The notes beneath the pieces are model-generated. The model worked only from the letters and a program-made list of their open reading frames with translations, ran no database searches and was not told where the DNA came from. From the NCBI GenBank assembly GCA_001897425.1, contig MKSW01000033.1, positions 186,001 to 250,000 on the forward strand: DNA of 64,000 bases, read 5' to 3'. Below are positions 46,254 through 53,871 of the stretch, piece after piece. How positions within the stretch are numbered: position 1 is the stretch's first letter; every line of letters begins with the position of its first letter. The DNA is from Actinobacteria bacterium 69-20. Lineage in GTDB: Bacteria > Actinomycetota > Actinomycetes > Mycobacteriales > Nakamurellaceae. The position numbers were made by a program, and so were the translations under genes.

Positions 46254-46896
46254 GCTCGCCGCCGGTGTGCAGCACGATCACCGGTTCGCCCAGCGGCAGC
46301 TTCTTGACGAGCGCGTCGGCGTCGGCCGCCGCGAGCAGCAGGGCGACCTGGTAGCGGCTGGAGATCGCACCGGACAGCCCGCCGGACGCCGGTGCCGTCA
46401 CCGATTGGATCGTGACGCCGCGTTGCAGCAGCTCCGTTGTGACCTCGGTCCCGATCACGGCGGACTTGCCGGTGACGAGGTAGAGGTCGGCCACCGAGCC
46501 GTGCCCCACGCCGGGCGCCATATGGTCGGGTGTCACCGCGACGGACATGATGCGACCGTCACCGACCGGACTGAGCGCGGAAGCCGGCACGAACTCGCCC
46601 GCACCGAGCGGGCGGCCCAGCACCATCCCGGCGAGGTCGGACGCCGCGTCGACATAGGACGCGCCCCGGTCACCGAGGTTCACGTCGGCCGCCACCAGAT
46701 CCTCCGAGCGGAGCACGGTGCCGGCGGCGAGGTCGACCGCGGCCGCCCAGACCGGGCTGGTCCGCGACGCCGCGCCGATCACCTTCGCGCCGACCACCAC
46801 CGAGGCGACGAGCAGCAGGATGCCGCCGATCACCCGGATGTCGAACCACCTGGGGCGCGACAGTCGGCGCGGCACCGGTGGCACGGGCTGGGTCAT
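46234..46896 (-). CDS. SAF-domain membrane protein
   Basis: The 220-residue protein has one N-terminal membrane helix (IGGILLLVASVVVGAKVIGAA) and then an SAF domain (VWAAAVDLAAGTVLRSEDLVAADVNLGDRGASYVDAASDLAGMVLGRPLGAGEFVPASAL), as in CpaB/FlgA-type pilus and flagellar assembly proteins. The rest lies outside the membrane. GAGGAGGG precedes the ATG at 46896. It appears to head an operon with the CpaE-like and WS/DGAT genes. In related genomes I expect it next to the HTH gene at 50225; here a 3.2-kb island separates them. Confidence 0.85.
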   Translation of the reverse strand: MTQPVPPVPRRLSRPRWFDIRVIGGILLLVASVVVGAKVIGAASRTSPVWAAAVDLAAGTVLRSEDLVAADVNLGDRGASYVDAASDLAGMVLGRPLGAGEFVPASALSPVGDGRIMSVAVTPDHMAPGVGHGSVADLYLVTGKSAVIGTEVTTELLQRGVTIQSVTAPASGGLSGAISSRYQVALLLAAADADALVKKLPLGEPVIVLHTGGERAPGGG

Positions 46897-46949
46897 CGGC
46901 CCTCCTCGGGCGGTCGGGTGGGTCCGGCGCCCCGCAGCCGCCTCGCGAC

Positions 46950-47031
46950 GCGCGGATGTCCGAATGCTGTGGCGTGATTCTCCGTCATACACGCTGCTCG
47001 CGCGAACGCGCCGCACGGAAATGTGGACAAC
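46950..47031. repeat. 82-bp island repeat, copy A
   Basis: An 82-bp unit starting GCGCGGATGTCCGAATGC and ending TGTGGACAAC, with CGTCATAC in the middle and a perfect actinobacterial DnaA box (TTGTCCACA on the minus strand) at 47022-47030. It differs from copy B at four and from copy C at five positions, without gaps. It lies between the SAF promoter side and the DUF4143 gene. Confidence 0.93.
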
Positions 47032-47124
47032 AGCCCGTTCCCAGCGCACGAACCGCGGACGCGTGACGCGTCACGAACGTGCCCCCGGGTCAGGGCGACA
47101 GCATGACGCGCAGAGCAAACACGG

Positions 47125-48426
47125 TCAGGGGCCGAAGGCTCCGAGGGGTAGCACGACGACTCCGTCCTGCGGTCGCGTGTAGCCGTAGCCGGTGGCGGTG
47201 ACGACGGCGAGCATGGCGGGCTTGCCGGCTTTGCTCGTGTCAACGCTCCGGGAGAACTTGATCAGATGTGCGGCCGCTTCGTCGATCTGGCTGACGCCCA
47301 ACTTGACTTCGATCGCGCCCCAGCGGCCGTCGCGGCATTGGACGATGATGTCGACCTCGAGGTTCGAGCTGTCACGGTAGTAGTGCACGGTGGCGTCCAG
47401 CGGGGCGGCGTAGACACGAGTATCACGCACGACGAGTGATTCGAAGAGCAGCCCGAGTGTGTTCAGGTCGGCCAAAAGGCGTCCGGGCCCGGCGTCCAAG
47501 GCCGCGGCAGCCAGCGACGGGTCGGCCAGGTGGGTACGAGCCGCCGTGCGCAGCGTGGCGCGGGAACGCAGGTGTGTCGACCAGGCCGTGACCTCTTCGA
47601 GGACCATCAGCCGCTTTAGGGCGCGCAGGTAGTCGTACGCGGTGGTGCGAGCAAGCAGTGCGGCGCCACCGCCGGCTTCGTCGGCGCCGGCCTCGGCGGC
47701 CAGCCGCGCAACCTTCTGTTCCATGGCTGTGTTGCGGGCCAGTGCCTGGACGAACCGGAAAATGCGCGCCGGATCGCGCTGCGCCCCGTCGATCCGGGGA
47801 ATGTCGACCTCGGTGATGTTGCGCAGGTAGTCCAGGTTCGCGCGAGCGGCATCCGTCACGCTCATCCGCAGGTTGAGCGGCCAGCCTCCGCGCACGACCA
47901 GGTCTGCCACATCGGGGATCGACAATGACGTCCGGCCCGCGGTGGGGCGATCTCCCGACATGAGTGCCGCCAGCGACATGTCGCCGGTCGATTCGCCGCT
48001 CTCGAACAGGCTCATGGGTCGCATCGTCAGGCGGGCGAATCTGCCCGCGCCCGAATGCCGACGCACGTCATCGTGCGGCACCGCCGAGCCGGTGAGGATG
48101 AACTGGCCGGGGCGCGCACGCTGGTCCACAGCGTGCCGAACATGGTTCCACACCAGGTCGGCCTCGAGCTGCCACTCGTCGATGAGCTGTGGCGGCTTGC
48201 CGTTCAGGACCAGACCCGGGTCGACGCGCAGTGCATCGCGCGCCGCCGAATCGGTGTCCAGTCGTGTCTGGCTAGCAGCGAGGCGGGTGGCTGTGAGCGT
48301 CTTACCGCATGCTTTCGGCCCTTCGATCAGGACGGCCCCAGCCGACTTCAGGCGCTCATCAAGAACCCGGTCGATGACACGCGGCAGATAGTGGCTCACC
48401 TCATCCTTTCCGGTCGTCGACGCCAT
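47125..48426 (-). CDS. AAA ATPase with DUF4143
   Basis: The 433-residue protein has an AAA_14 ATPase domain with Walker A GPKACGKT (36-43), Walker B-type LIDEWQ, and sensor ILTGSAVP, followed by DUF4143 (LGLLFESLVVRDTRVYA...VHYYRDSSNLEVDIIVQCRDGRWGAIEVKLG), whose end looks like a PD-(D/E)xK nuclease core (Asp, ExK). Such proteins are spread horizontally and their role is not established; defence or toxin-antitoxin links are suggested. It is flanked by 82-bp repeats A and B and preceded by an elaborate control region. ATG 48426 is the start. Confidence 0.87.
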   Translation of the reverse strand: MASTTGKDEVSHYLPRVIDRVLDERLKSAGAVLIEGPKACGKTLTATRLAASQTRLDTDSAARDALRVDPGLVLNGKPPQLIDEWQLEADLVWNHVRHAVDQRARPGQFILTGSAVPHDDVRRHSGAGRFARLTMRPMSLFESGESTGDMSLAALMSGDRPTAGRTSLSIPDVADLVVRGGWPLNLRMSVTDAARANLDYLRNITEVDIPRIDGAQRDPARIFRFVQALARNTAMEQKVARLAAEAGADEAGGGAALLARTTAYDYLRALKRLMVLEEVTAWSTHLRSRATLRTAARTHLADPSLAAAALDAGPGRLLADLNTLGLLFESLVVRDTRVYAAPLDATVHYYRDSSNLEVDIIVQCRDGRWGAIEVKLGVSQIDEAAAHLIKFSRSVDTSKAGKPAMLAVVTATGYGYTRPQDGVVVLPLGAFGP

Positions 48427-48437
48427 TCAGCCTTGAC

Positions 48438-48452
48438 TGGGAAGTCTTCCCA
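48438..48452. promoter_or_regulatory. 15-bp palindrome before the DUF4143 gene
   Basis: TGGGAAGTCTTCCCA is perfect around its central T. It lies between TATCCT (minus-strand -10 candidate, about 48453-48458) and the ATG at 48426, a repressor-site position. Confidence 0.6.
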
Positions 48453-48454
48453 TA

Positions 48455-48546
48455 GGATACACTTTGCAGCCTCGTTCAGCTACACTTTATCGCGTGATTA
48501 GGCTACACTTTGTTCGGTTTACAGGCTACAGTGCGGGATTGCTGGA
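48455..48546. repeat. 23-bp-period repeat array (iteron-like)
   Basis: TACACTTT recurs at 48458, 48481, 48504 and, as TACAGTGC, at 48527, exactly 23 bp apart. The shared core is RGCTACACTTT; the other twelve bases of each period vary. The array covers the region upstream of the DUF4143 gene. Confidence 0.85.
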
Positions 48547-48624
48547 CGCACGATGGAGTTCTTGCCCGGGAATCTCCGGCGTGCCGTCCCCGGCAGGTGC
48601 CGGTGCCGCGGGCCGCCCCGCCGC

Positions 48625-48706
48625 GCGCAGGTGTCCGAATGCTGTGGCGCGATTCTCCGTCATACACGCTGCTCGCGCGAACGCGCCGCACGAAAATGTG
48701 GACAAC
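48625..48706. repeat. 82-bp island repeat, copy B
   Basis: Same 82-bp unit as copy A with four substitutions; DnaA box at 48697-48705. It lies between the DUF4143 control region and the 3' side of the Fic gene. Confidence 0.93.
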
Positions 48707-48760
48707 CATCGCTCTCCCGGGGTCGGGTAGAAACATGACCTATTACGAGAGTCGGTGACT

Positions 48761-48826
48761 TTACGCAGCTTTCGGTGTGGTGGTGACGTGGTAGCCGAGT
48801 GCTTCGAGTTGGTGGGCGGCCGCGGG
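48761..48826 (-). pseudogene. post-stop in-frame tail, possible transposase C-terminal remnant
   Basis: Directly after the fic TGA the same frame continues for 21 codons, PAAAHQLEALGYHVTTTPKA plus one Ala, then TAA. The LGYxVTxTP pattern resembles the extreme C-terminus of some transposases; I cannot name the IS family. It may be a relic of an element that inserted at the gene's end. Confidence 0.3.
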
Positions 48827-49852
48827 TCAGGTGACTCTCGGCCGGCGGCGATGCTTGGTGCGCTTGTAGGCCTGCACGGCACGACGTGAGCTGCGCCAGA
48901 TGCCGTCGCCGCCCTGGACCGCATCGAGGCGGCCGCGTTGTGCCGCCTGGCGAAGTGCCGCGACGCTGAAATCCTTGTCGGCCAGCGCGGCCAGCGGGAC
49001 CAGCCGCGCTGGCCCGGCGACGTTCGGCACGATGAAGCGGTTGAGGTTGTCCAGCATGGCCCGGGCGAGCAGTTCGCCGAGCGGCGCGAAGTCGCCGCCG
49101 TCGGCCTTGTGCATGGCGGACAGGTACGCGTCGCGCTGCCGCTTGACGATGACGACCGGTGGATAGCCGAGACGCACCAGCAGGAGATTCAGCGCCAGTC
49201 GACCAGTCCGCCCGTTCCCGTCCAGGAACGGGTGCACCTGCTCGAACCGATTGTGCAGCCGGGCCAGGACCTCCTGCAGTGGCGCGCCAAGGCCAGCCCG
49301 CGCGCGCAGCGCCCCGCCGGTCGCCACGACGTCGTCGACCCAGTCCTGGGTCGATGCCGGCACATCGGGCCACGGCGGCGGTTTCATGCCGGCAGCGAAT
49401 GGATGGATGTCGTGGCGGCGGAAGCTGCCGGGGCCTTCGTCCGGGCCGGCATCCGGGTGTGGCGCCACGTCCCACACCGGGGTCATCGCCGTGTGGTGGA
49501 TGCGCCGCAGTTCGTTCAGCGTGATGAGGGCGCCGTCGCTCCACTCGTCGGGTTCGAGCGCCTGCCCATACACCCACCGCGCCGCGTCGGCGTACCCCTT
49601 GACCTCGGTGTACTCGCGCAGCGGCTTGGCGCCGACGGCCCGGCCTTGCTCGAGCAGTTGTTCCACCTCGCGCAGCACAAGGGTGTTGCCTTCCAGCGCG
49701 GTGGAGTGGTGCGCCTCCTGATGCCAGATATCGGACCAGATCGACTCGGACTCCTTCGGGGAGGGCAGGCCGCCGAGCCGGCCACGCAACTCCTCAATCG
49801 CCCCGTCCAGGCGTGCGTACACCGTCGCTCTGCTTGGACGCCCTCGTGCCAT
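48827..49852 (-). CDS. Fic-domain AMP-transferase-like protein
   Basis: The 341-residue protein carries the complete Fic motif HPFLDGNGRTGR (207-218) and, upstream, the inhibitory-helix motif STALEGN (Ser50 to Glu54-Gly), so it is a class II, self-inhibited Fic enzyme. The C-terminal 70 residues look like a winged-helix module. Such proteins transfer AMP to targets, often themselves or partner enzymes. The ATG at 49852 starts MARGRPSRATVYARLDG. The gene lies between 82-bp repeats B and C and has direct repeats 50 bp apart upstream. Confidence 0.92.
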   Translation of the reverse strand: MARGRPSRATVYARLDGAIEELRGRLGGLPSPKESESIWSDIWHQEAHHSTALEGNTLVLREVEQLLEQGRAVGAKPLREYTEVKGYADAARWVYGQALEPDEWSDGALITLNELRRIHHTAMTPVWDVAPHPDAGPDEGPGSFRRHDIHPFAAGMKPPPWPDVPASTQDWVDDVVATGGALRARAGLGAPLQEVLARLHNRFEQVHPFLDGNGRTGRLALNLLLVRLGYPPVVIVKRQRDAYLSAMHKADGGDFAPLGELLARAMLDNLNRFIVPNVAGPARLVPLAALADKDFSVAALRQAAQRGRLDAVQGGDGIWRSSRRAVQAYKRTKHRRRPRVT

Positions 49853-50078
49853 GACCTGACCGTGCTCCCCGGTTCGCTGCCAACAGTCGCCTAGTTGAGT
49901 AGACGCCGCGATACCTAATGGAACTTATCAACTTCACACCGCATTTGATATAGGCAACGACCAGCGAAATGAACTTATCAAACTCGGCCCGGGTGCGCCG
50001 ATGCGCCCGAGATTTGCCCTGATGCCACCGCCCGAGACTGACGATCTGCGCCGATGCGACGCAACAGCGAGCCAGCCC
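49853..50078. promoter_or_regulatory. fic upstream region with 50-bp-spaced direct repeats
   Basis: GAACTTATCA occurs at 49921-49930 and 49971-49980, extended as GAACTTATCAACTTC and GAACTTATCAAACTC. The region is AT-rich for this genome. The repeats probably bind a regulator of fic. No gene is supported here. Confidence 0.6.
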
Positions 50079-50160
50079 GCGCGGATGTCCGAATGCTGTG
50101 GCGTGATTCTCCGTCATACACGCTGTTCGCGCGAACGCCAGGCACGGAATTGTGGACAAC
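50079..50160. repeat. 82-bp island repeat, copy C
   Basis: Third copy of the unit, DnaA box at 50151-50159, 65 bp upstream of the HTH gene. Its middle contains ACGCTGTTCGCG, closer to the dispersed motif than copies A and B (ACGCTGCTCGCG). Confidence 0.93.
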
Positions 50161-50224
50161 TCTCGCTCGCCCACAGGAACATGCCTTAACATGAGGCAAA
50201 CACCGGCGAACGGAGGCAAACACG

Positions 50225-50458
50225 GTGTCTGATCGCTTCCTGACGCTCGCCGACGTCGCCGACATCCTCAACATCTCCGCGAGCCAGACGTACGCCCTCG
50301 TCCGCAGCGGCGAGCTCAAGGGGATCCAGATCGGCGGCCGGAACCAGTGGCGGGTCGAGCGCGCCAAGCTCGAGGAGTACATCGCCGACGCGTACCAGCG
50401 CACCGCCGCGAACCTGACCTCGCTGCCGAGCACGCTGTCCAGCGAGGCCGCCGGATAG
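50225..50458 (+). CDS. excisionase-family/BldC-like helix-turn-helix protein
   Basis: The 77-residue protein is a compact MerR-like winged helix (RFLTLADVADILNISASQTYALVRSGELKGIQIGGRNQWRVERAKLEEYIADAY). This small HTH is widespread in Mycobacteriales next to the LysM/Rv3235-like/secA genes. It probably binds DNA as BldC-like regulators do. GTG 50225 follows GGAGG; the leader contains a partial direct repeat, GAGGCAAACAC. It is on the conserved side of the island boundary. Confidence 0.85.
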   Translation: MSDRFLTLADVADILNISASQTYALVRSGELKGIQIGGRNQWRVERAKLEEYIADAYQRTAANLTSLPSTLSSEAAG

Positions 50459-50496
50459 CCGCGCCTGCCTGCCGCATCGCCCCGCAGGGTCGCGCG

Positions 50497-51075
50497 TCAC
50501 GCCGCCGGCACCGAGCGCACCGAATCCACCGCGGCGAGCGGCAGCAGCACCACTGAGCGAACGCTCGACGCGCGCCTCGGCTCCCACGCCGGATGCAGCG
50601 CGACCTCGAGGAAATCGCTGCCGACCCGATCCAGAGTTCCCGACAGATCCGCCGTGCCGCCCTGGTCGCCACGGGCGCCCATGACGCCGATCGTGACCGG
50701 TGCCCGATCGCGCGCGATGCCGCGCAGGGCGAGCCGGAGGTCGAATCGGCTCGCGACGACGGTGAGCGGCATGCCCGTGGCGGACGTCAGCCCGTCGAGC
50801 GTCACCACGGCCGCGGACGCCACGATGGTCTCGCCCTCCGCGGCGCTCGCCAGCAGCAGCCAGTCGGGGCCGACCTCGCGGAGTTCGCCGGTATGGGCCC
50901 GGCCGCCGCGGGTGCGGACGGTGATCGACCGGCCGATGGCCCCGGCGCAGCGCTGGACCATCGTTACCGACCCCGCCGCCTGGCGCTCACGGTCCGGCAG
51001 CTCGGCCATCAGTTCGGCATCGGCCCAGTCGGCGAAACGCGAGTCCAGGTCGGCGAACAGCTGCTCCCATCGCAT
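50497..51075 (-). CDS. conserved actinobacterial protein of unknown function
   Basis: The 192-residue protein begins MRWEQLFADLDSRFADWADAELMAELPDRERQAAGSVTMVQRCAGAIGRSITVRTRGGRAHTGELREVGPDWLLLA, a pattern shared by uncharacterised mycobacterial proteins; the middle may be a small beta-barrel. No catalytic motif is seen. The ATG at 51075 is chosen over the upstream in-frame start because similarity begins there. It is convergent with the HTH gene and divergent from the LysM gene. Confidence 0.75.
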   Translation of the reverse strand: MRWEQLFADLDSRFADWADAELMAELPDRERQAAGSVTMVQRCAGAIGRSITVRTRGGRAHTGELREVGPDWLLLASAAEGETIVASAAVVTLDGLTSATGMPLTVVASRFDLRLALRGIARDRAPVTIGVMGARGDQGGTADLSGTLDRVGSDFLEVALHPAWEPRRASSVRSVVLLPLAAVDSVRSVPAA

Positions 51076-51124
51076 GCCATCACGGTGACAAGCCCGCGCC
51101 GAACCGTCAAGCGCGGAAATTTCC

Positions 51125-51156
51125 TTGACAAAGGTGATTCGGGTCCGCTTCACTCT
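51125..51156 (+). promoter_or_regulatory. LysM gene promoter
   Basis: TTGACA at 51125-51130 and CACTCT at 51151-51156 (20-base spacer) precede the ATG at 51162 by five bases, so the transcript is probably leaderless. An 18-base spacer to TTCACT is an alternative. Confidence 0.5.
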
Positions 51157-51161
51157 TGTTC

Positions 51162-52475
51162 ATGTCATTTGATGCAGTTCGCCTTGATTCGAACTCGACC
51201 AAGTGTGATCGGCACGATTCAACCGGGTCCCGTGATCGACGCGCAACCCAGGATCGCCGCTTGTCCCGATGGCGGGTCGGTCTGGGCCTGCTAGGTCCCC
51301 TCGGCGTTGCGGTGCTGCTCCCGGACCCGCGGACGTCGCTCGCTCAGTTGACCGACCCGCGCCCCGATGTGGTTCTCGGCGCGGTGGCCATGCTGGCGGC
51401 CGCGCTCGTGGTGTGGGCACTCGTCGCTTGGGCGGCGCTCGTTGCGTGCGCGGCGATCGCCGGTCACTTGCCGGGCGCGGCGGGTCGGTTCGGCCGACGT
51501 CTGCTGGTCGCCGTGACGCCGGCCGCCTTGCGCCGCGTCGTGGTCGCGGCCGCCGGGATTTCAATCGCCGCGGGGATCGGCGCGTGCGGTGCACCGACAG
51601 CGCCGGCGGCCGGTTCCGCTCCTGGCGCGGCTTCGCTGGCCGCGGTCACCATTGCTGCTCCGGTCGGCGCGTCACCCGTCGCGCAGAACGCGACGGGCGG
51701 GCCGTCCGGCGGACCGATCGCTCAGGGACGGGTGCTGATCGACCTCGACTGGCCGCAGACTGCCGGCAGCACCGGCGAGATACCGGAGCCGACGACTGGG
51801 CCGACGATAAGGCTGACGACCGCACCGGCGGCGGCATCCGCAGCGGGGCCAGCGGCGGTGTCGGCAGCAGCGGACGCTAGCACCGACTCAGGCGAAACCG
51901 CCGACGCAGCAACCGCTTCCGGCAGGGCCGACGACATCCCGGGCGGCGCGCGGGATGTCGACACGGCGGGCATAGGCACGGCCCTCGTCGCGCCGGTCGG
52001 CACGGATCACGCTCCGCGAAACGGCAGTGCCCATCCAACTGGCAGTGCCCAACACACTGACCGAGCCCCCGCCGCCGATGCCACCACGCCCATGACGCCG
52101 TTCGCCGGCACGCCGGCCGACGATGTGTCGGCGGCCGTGCGATCCGAGGCCCCGGCAAGCGATGCCGGCCCTTCCCTAGCGGGCACATCGGGCACCGCAG
52201 GTGAAGTGGACACGACAATCGCAGTGGTGGTCCGCCCCGGCGATTCACTGTGGGCGATCGCCGCGGCGCATCTTCCGTCGGGCGCGAGCGCGGCGAGCAT
52301 CGACGCTTCCTGGCGGCAGTGGTACGCGGCCAATCGCGATGTGATCGGTGCGAACCCGAACCTCGTCATACCAGGTCAGGTACTGCTCCCGCCGAGGGCA
52401 GCGGCGACCAGACAGGGCCACCCGGCGGCGTCTGTGTCGCAAGGCCCCACCGAGTACCCGGGCAGCGCGCGATGA
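51162..52475 (+). CDS. LysM-domain membrane protein
   Basis: The 437-residue protein has hydrophobic segments near residues 42-55, 70-105 and 125-145, a long Ala/Thr/Pro/Asp-rich extracytoplasmic linker, and a C-terminal LysM-like domain (VVVRPGDSLWAIAAAHL...WRQWYAANRDVIGANPNLVIPGQVLLPP). It should sit in the plasma membrane and reach into the peptidoglycan. The conserved position before the Rv3235-like gene and secA is typical of Mycobacteriales. The stop overlaps the next start (ATGA). The domain includes CGTCATACC in frame (NLVIPGQ). Confidence 0.85.
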   Translation: MSFDAVRLDSNSTKCDRHDSTGSRDRRATQDRRLSRWRVGLGLLGPLGVAVLLPDPRTSLAQLTDPRPDVVLGAVAMLAAALVVWALVAWAALVACAAIAGHLPGAAGRFGRRLLVAVTPAALRRVVVAAAGISIAAGIGACGAPTAPAAGSAPGAASLAAVTIAAPVGASPVAQNATGGPSGGPIAQGRVLIDLDWPQTAGSTGEIPEPTTGPTIRLTTAPAAASAAGPAAVSAAADASTDSGETADAATASGRADDIPGGARDVDTAGIGTALVAPVGTDHAPRNGSAHPTGSAQHTDRAPAADATTPMTPFAGTPADDVSAAVRSEAPASDAGPSLAGTSGTAGEVDTTIAVVVRPGDSLWAIAAAHLPSGASAASIDASWRQWYAANRDVIGANPNLVIPGQVLLPPRAAATRQGHPAASVSQGPTEYPGSAR

Positions 52476-53716
52476 CGAGTGCACTGCTCGACCGCCCCGC
52501 CGCCGCGCCGACCCGCCGCGCGGTGCATCTCGCCGCCGCGCCCGAGGCCGACCGAGCCCCGGCATATCCGGCCGATGACGAGCCTGTTGCCACTGCCGGC
52601 GCTGCCGACACTGCCGAGCCGACCGGAGCCGTCGTGCCGGCCGCAGCTCTTCCGGCCGGGGGCCACCGGGGCGCACTGGCCACTTCGTTGCACCGCGGAC
52701 CGCACCTCGTGCCAGTGCCGGATTCGGACCCGCCCTTCGAAGACATCCCGCCGAATCCCGACGCCGAGGCGATGCGTCGAGCGCGCCGTACCGTGTTCCG
52801 GCGCTGGGCGGCCGCGGCCCAAGGCACGAATACGCCGACCTCCGCGTGTGCGCTTTCGGCAGGAGACGGCGCAGCCGGGGCCGATACCGCGACAGCCCGG
52901 GCAGCATCGGCCCGCACGGCATCGGGCATCGCGGCGATCCCCGCTCAACGGTCCGGCGCCGCGCTCGCACTCGCGCCGGACGGCGCACCACGAGCCGCAC
53001 GGAGGTCTGCACAGGGGAACTCCCCGGCATCCGCCCCGTCACCGGCACGAACGCAGGTCCCCATCACGCACCGCAGATACGCGCCGGTCGGAAGCCTCCG
53101 CCCGGTCGTGCGGGCGGCGGAGCGCCAGCGATCTACGCAGGTCGCGCCCGGTCCGACCGCCCGCGCCGTGCCGCGGCGCGCACCGGTGGCCGAGCCCCGG
53201 ATCGCGCCCCGCATCGAGGGTCGGGTACAGCCCCGAAGCGACGCCCGGCTGCAGGCCCGAAGCGACCCCAGCGCAGCCCCGCGAGCCGCGTTCGCCGTCC
53301 GCCCGGCCGTCATCACATCGGACGTGCCTGACTGGTCGACCGAATGCGACATGGGCGTCCGGCCGACGTCGAGCGCCGCCCTTCCCCCCGCGGTCGATGC
53401 GGGCACGGTTCTGGTTCGCGGCCTGATCGAAGCCCTTTCTGGCCGACGCAGTCTCGAGCAACTGCGCATGCATTGCGCCCCACAGGTTTTCGCCGGTCTC
53501 GAAGACCTACCCGCGCTTCCAGGCGCCACAGGCGCTGCCGCGGGCGGAGTCCGCACGGCAGGCGCCGCGCCCATCGCGGTCTGGGCATGCGAACCCGCCG
53601 ACGGCGTCGCGGAGGTCTCGGCCGCGTTCCGATGCGGTGGCCGCACCCGCGCCCTGGCGCTCCGTATGGAGGGAGTCGACGGACACTGGCGCATCACGGT
53701 GCTGCACCTCGGCTGA
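52472..53716 (+). CDS. Rv3235-family protein
   Basis: The 414-residue protein has about 290 disordered Ala/Pro/Arg-rich residues and a conserved C-terminal domain (TVLVRGLIEALSGRRSLEQLRMHCAPQVFAGLEDL...AVWACEPADGVAEVSAAFRCGGRTRALALRMEGVDGHWRITVLHLG) matching the Rv3235 family. Function is unknown; location upstream of secA is conserved. It is coupled to the LysM gene by ATGA overlap, suggesting the two proteins work together. Confidence 0.85.
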   Translation: MTSALLDRPAAAPTRRAVHLAAAPEADRAPAYPADDEPVATAGAADTAEPTGAVVPAAALPAGGHRGALATSLHRGPHLVPVPDSDPPFEDIPPNPDAEAMRRARRTVFRRWAAAAQGTNTPTSACALSAGDGAAGADTATARAASARTASGIAAIPAQRSGAALALAPDGAPRAARRSAQGNSPASAPSPARTQVPITHRRYAPVGSLRPVVRAAERQRSTQVAPGPTARAVPRRAPVAEPRIAPRIEGRVQPRSDARLQARSDPSAAPRAAFAVRPAVITSDVPDWSTECDMGVRPTSSAALPPAVDAGTVLVRGLIEALSGRRSLEQLRMHCAPQVFAGLEDLPALPGATGAAAGGVRTAGAAPIAVWACEPADGVAEVSAAFRCGGRTRALALRMEGVDGHWRITVLHLG

Positions 53717-53871
53717 GCAGAATCGGACGTTGCCCTTCCGGACTTCCCCCCGCCGACCGAGTGTCACGGCAGCTCCGAGCCGCGACTCCACGCATTCCGA
53801 CGACTCGTCAGATCCAGCGCCACGATCGGATACAGTGCCGCAATCGGACGTCGGCTGCGGAGGATCGGCAC

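Noticed and set aside
48455..48546. CRISPR array
   Set aside because: The conserved part is only about 11 bases, the period is 23 bp and there are four units with no cas genes; it fits a binding-site array.
46950..50160. A shared protein family encoded in the three repeats (minus-strand frames reading ACMTENHATAFGH or SSVYDGESRHSIRT)
   Set aside because: The similarity is simply the 82-bp repeat translated; substitutions do not favour a frame and no start sites fit.
49794..50219. 141-codon minus-strand frame between fic and the HTH gene
   Set aside because: It runs across repeat C, the fic promoter repeats and the fic 5' end, with no domain or ribosome site.
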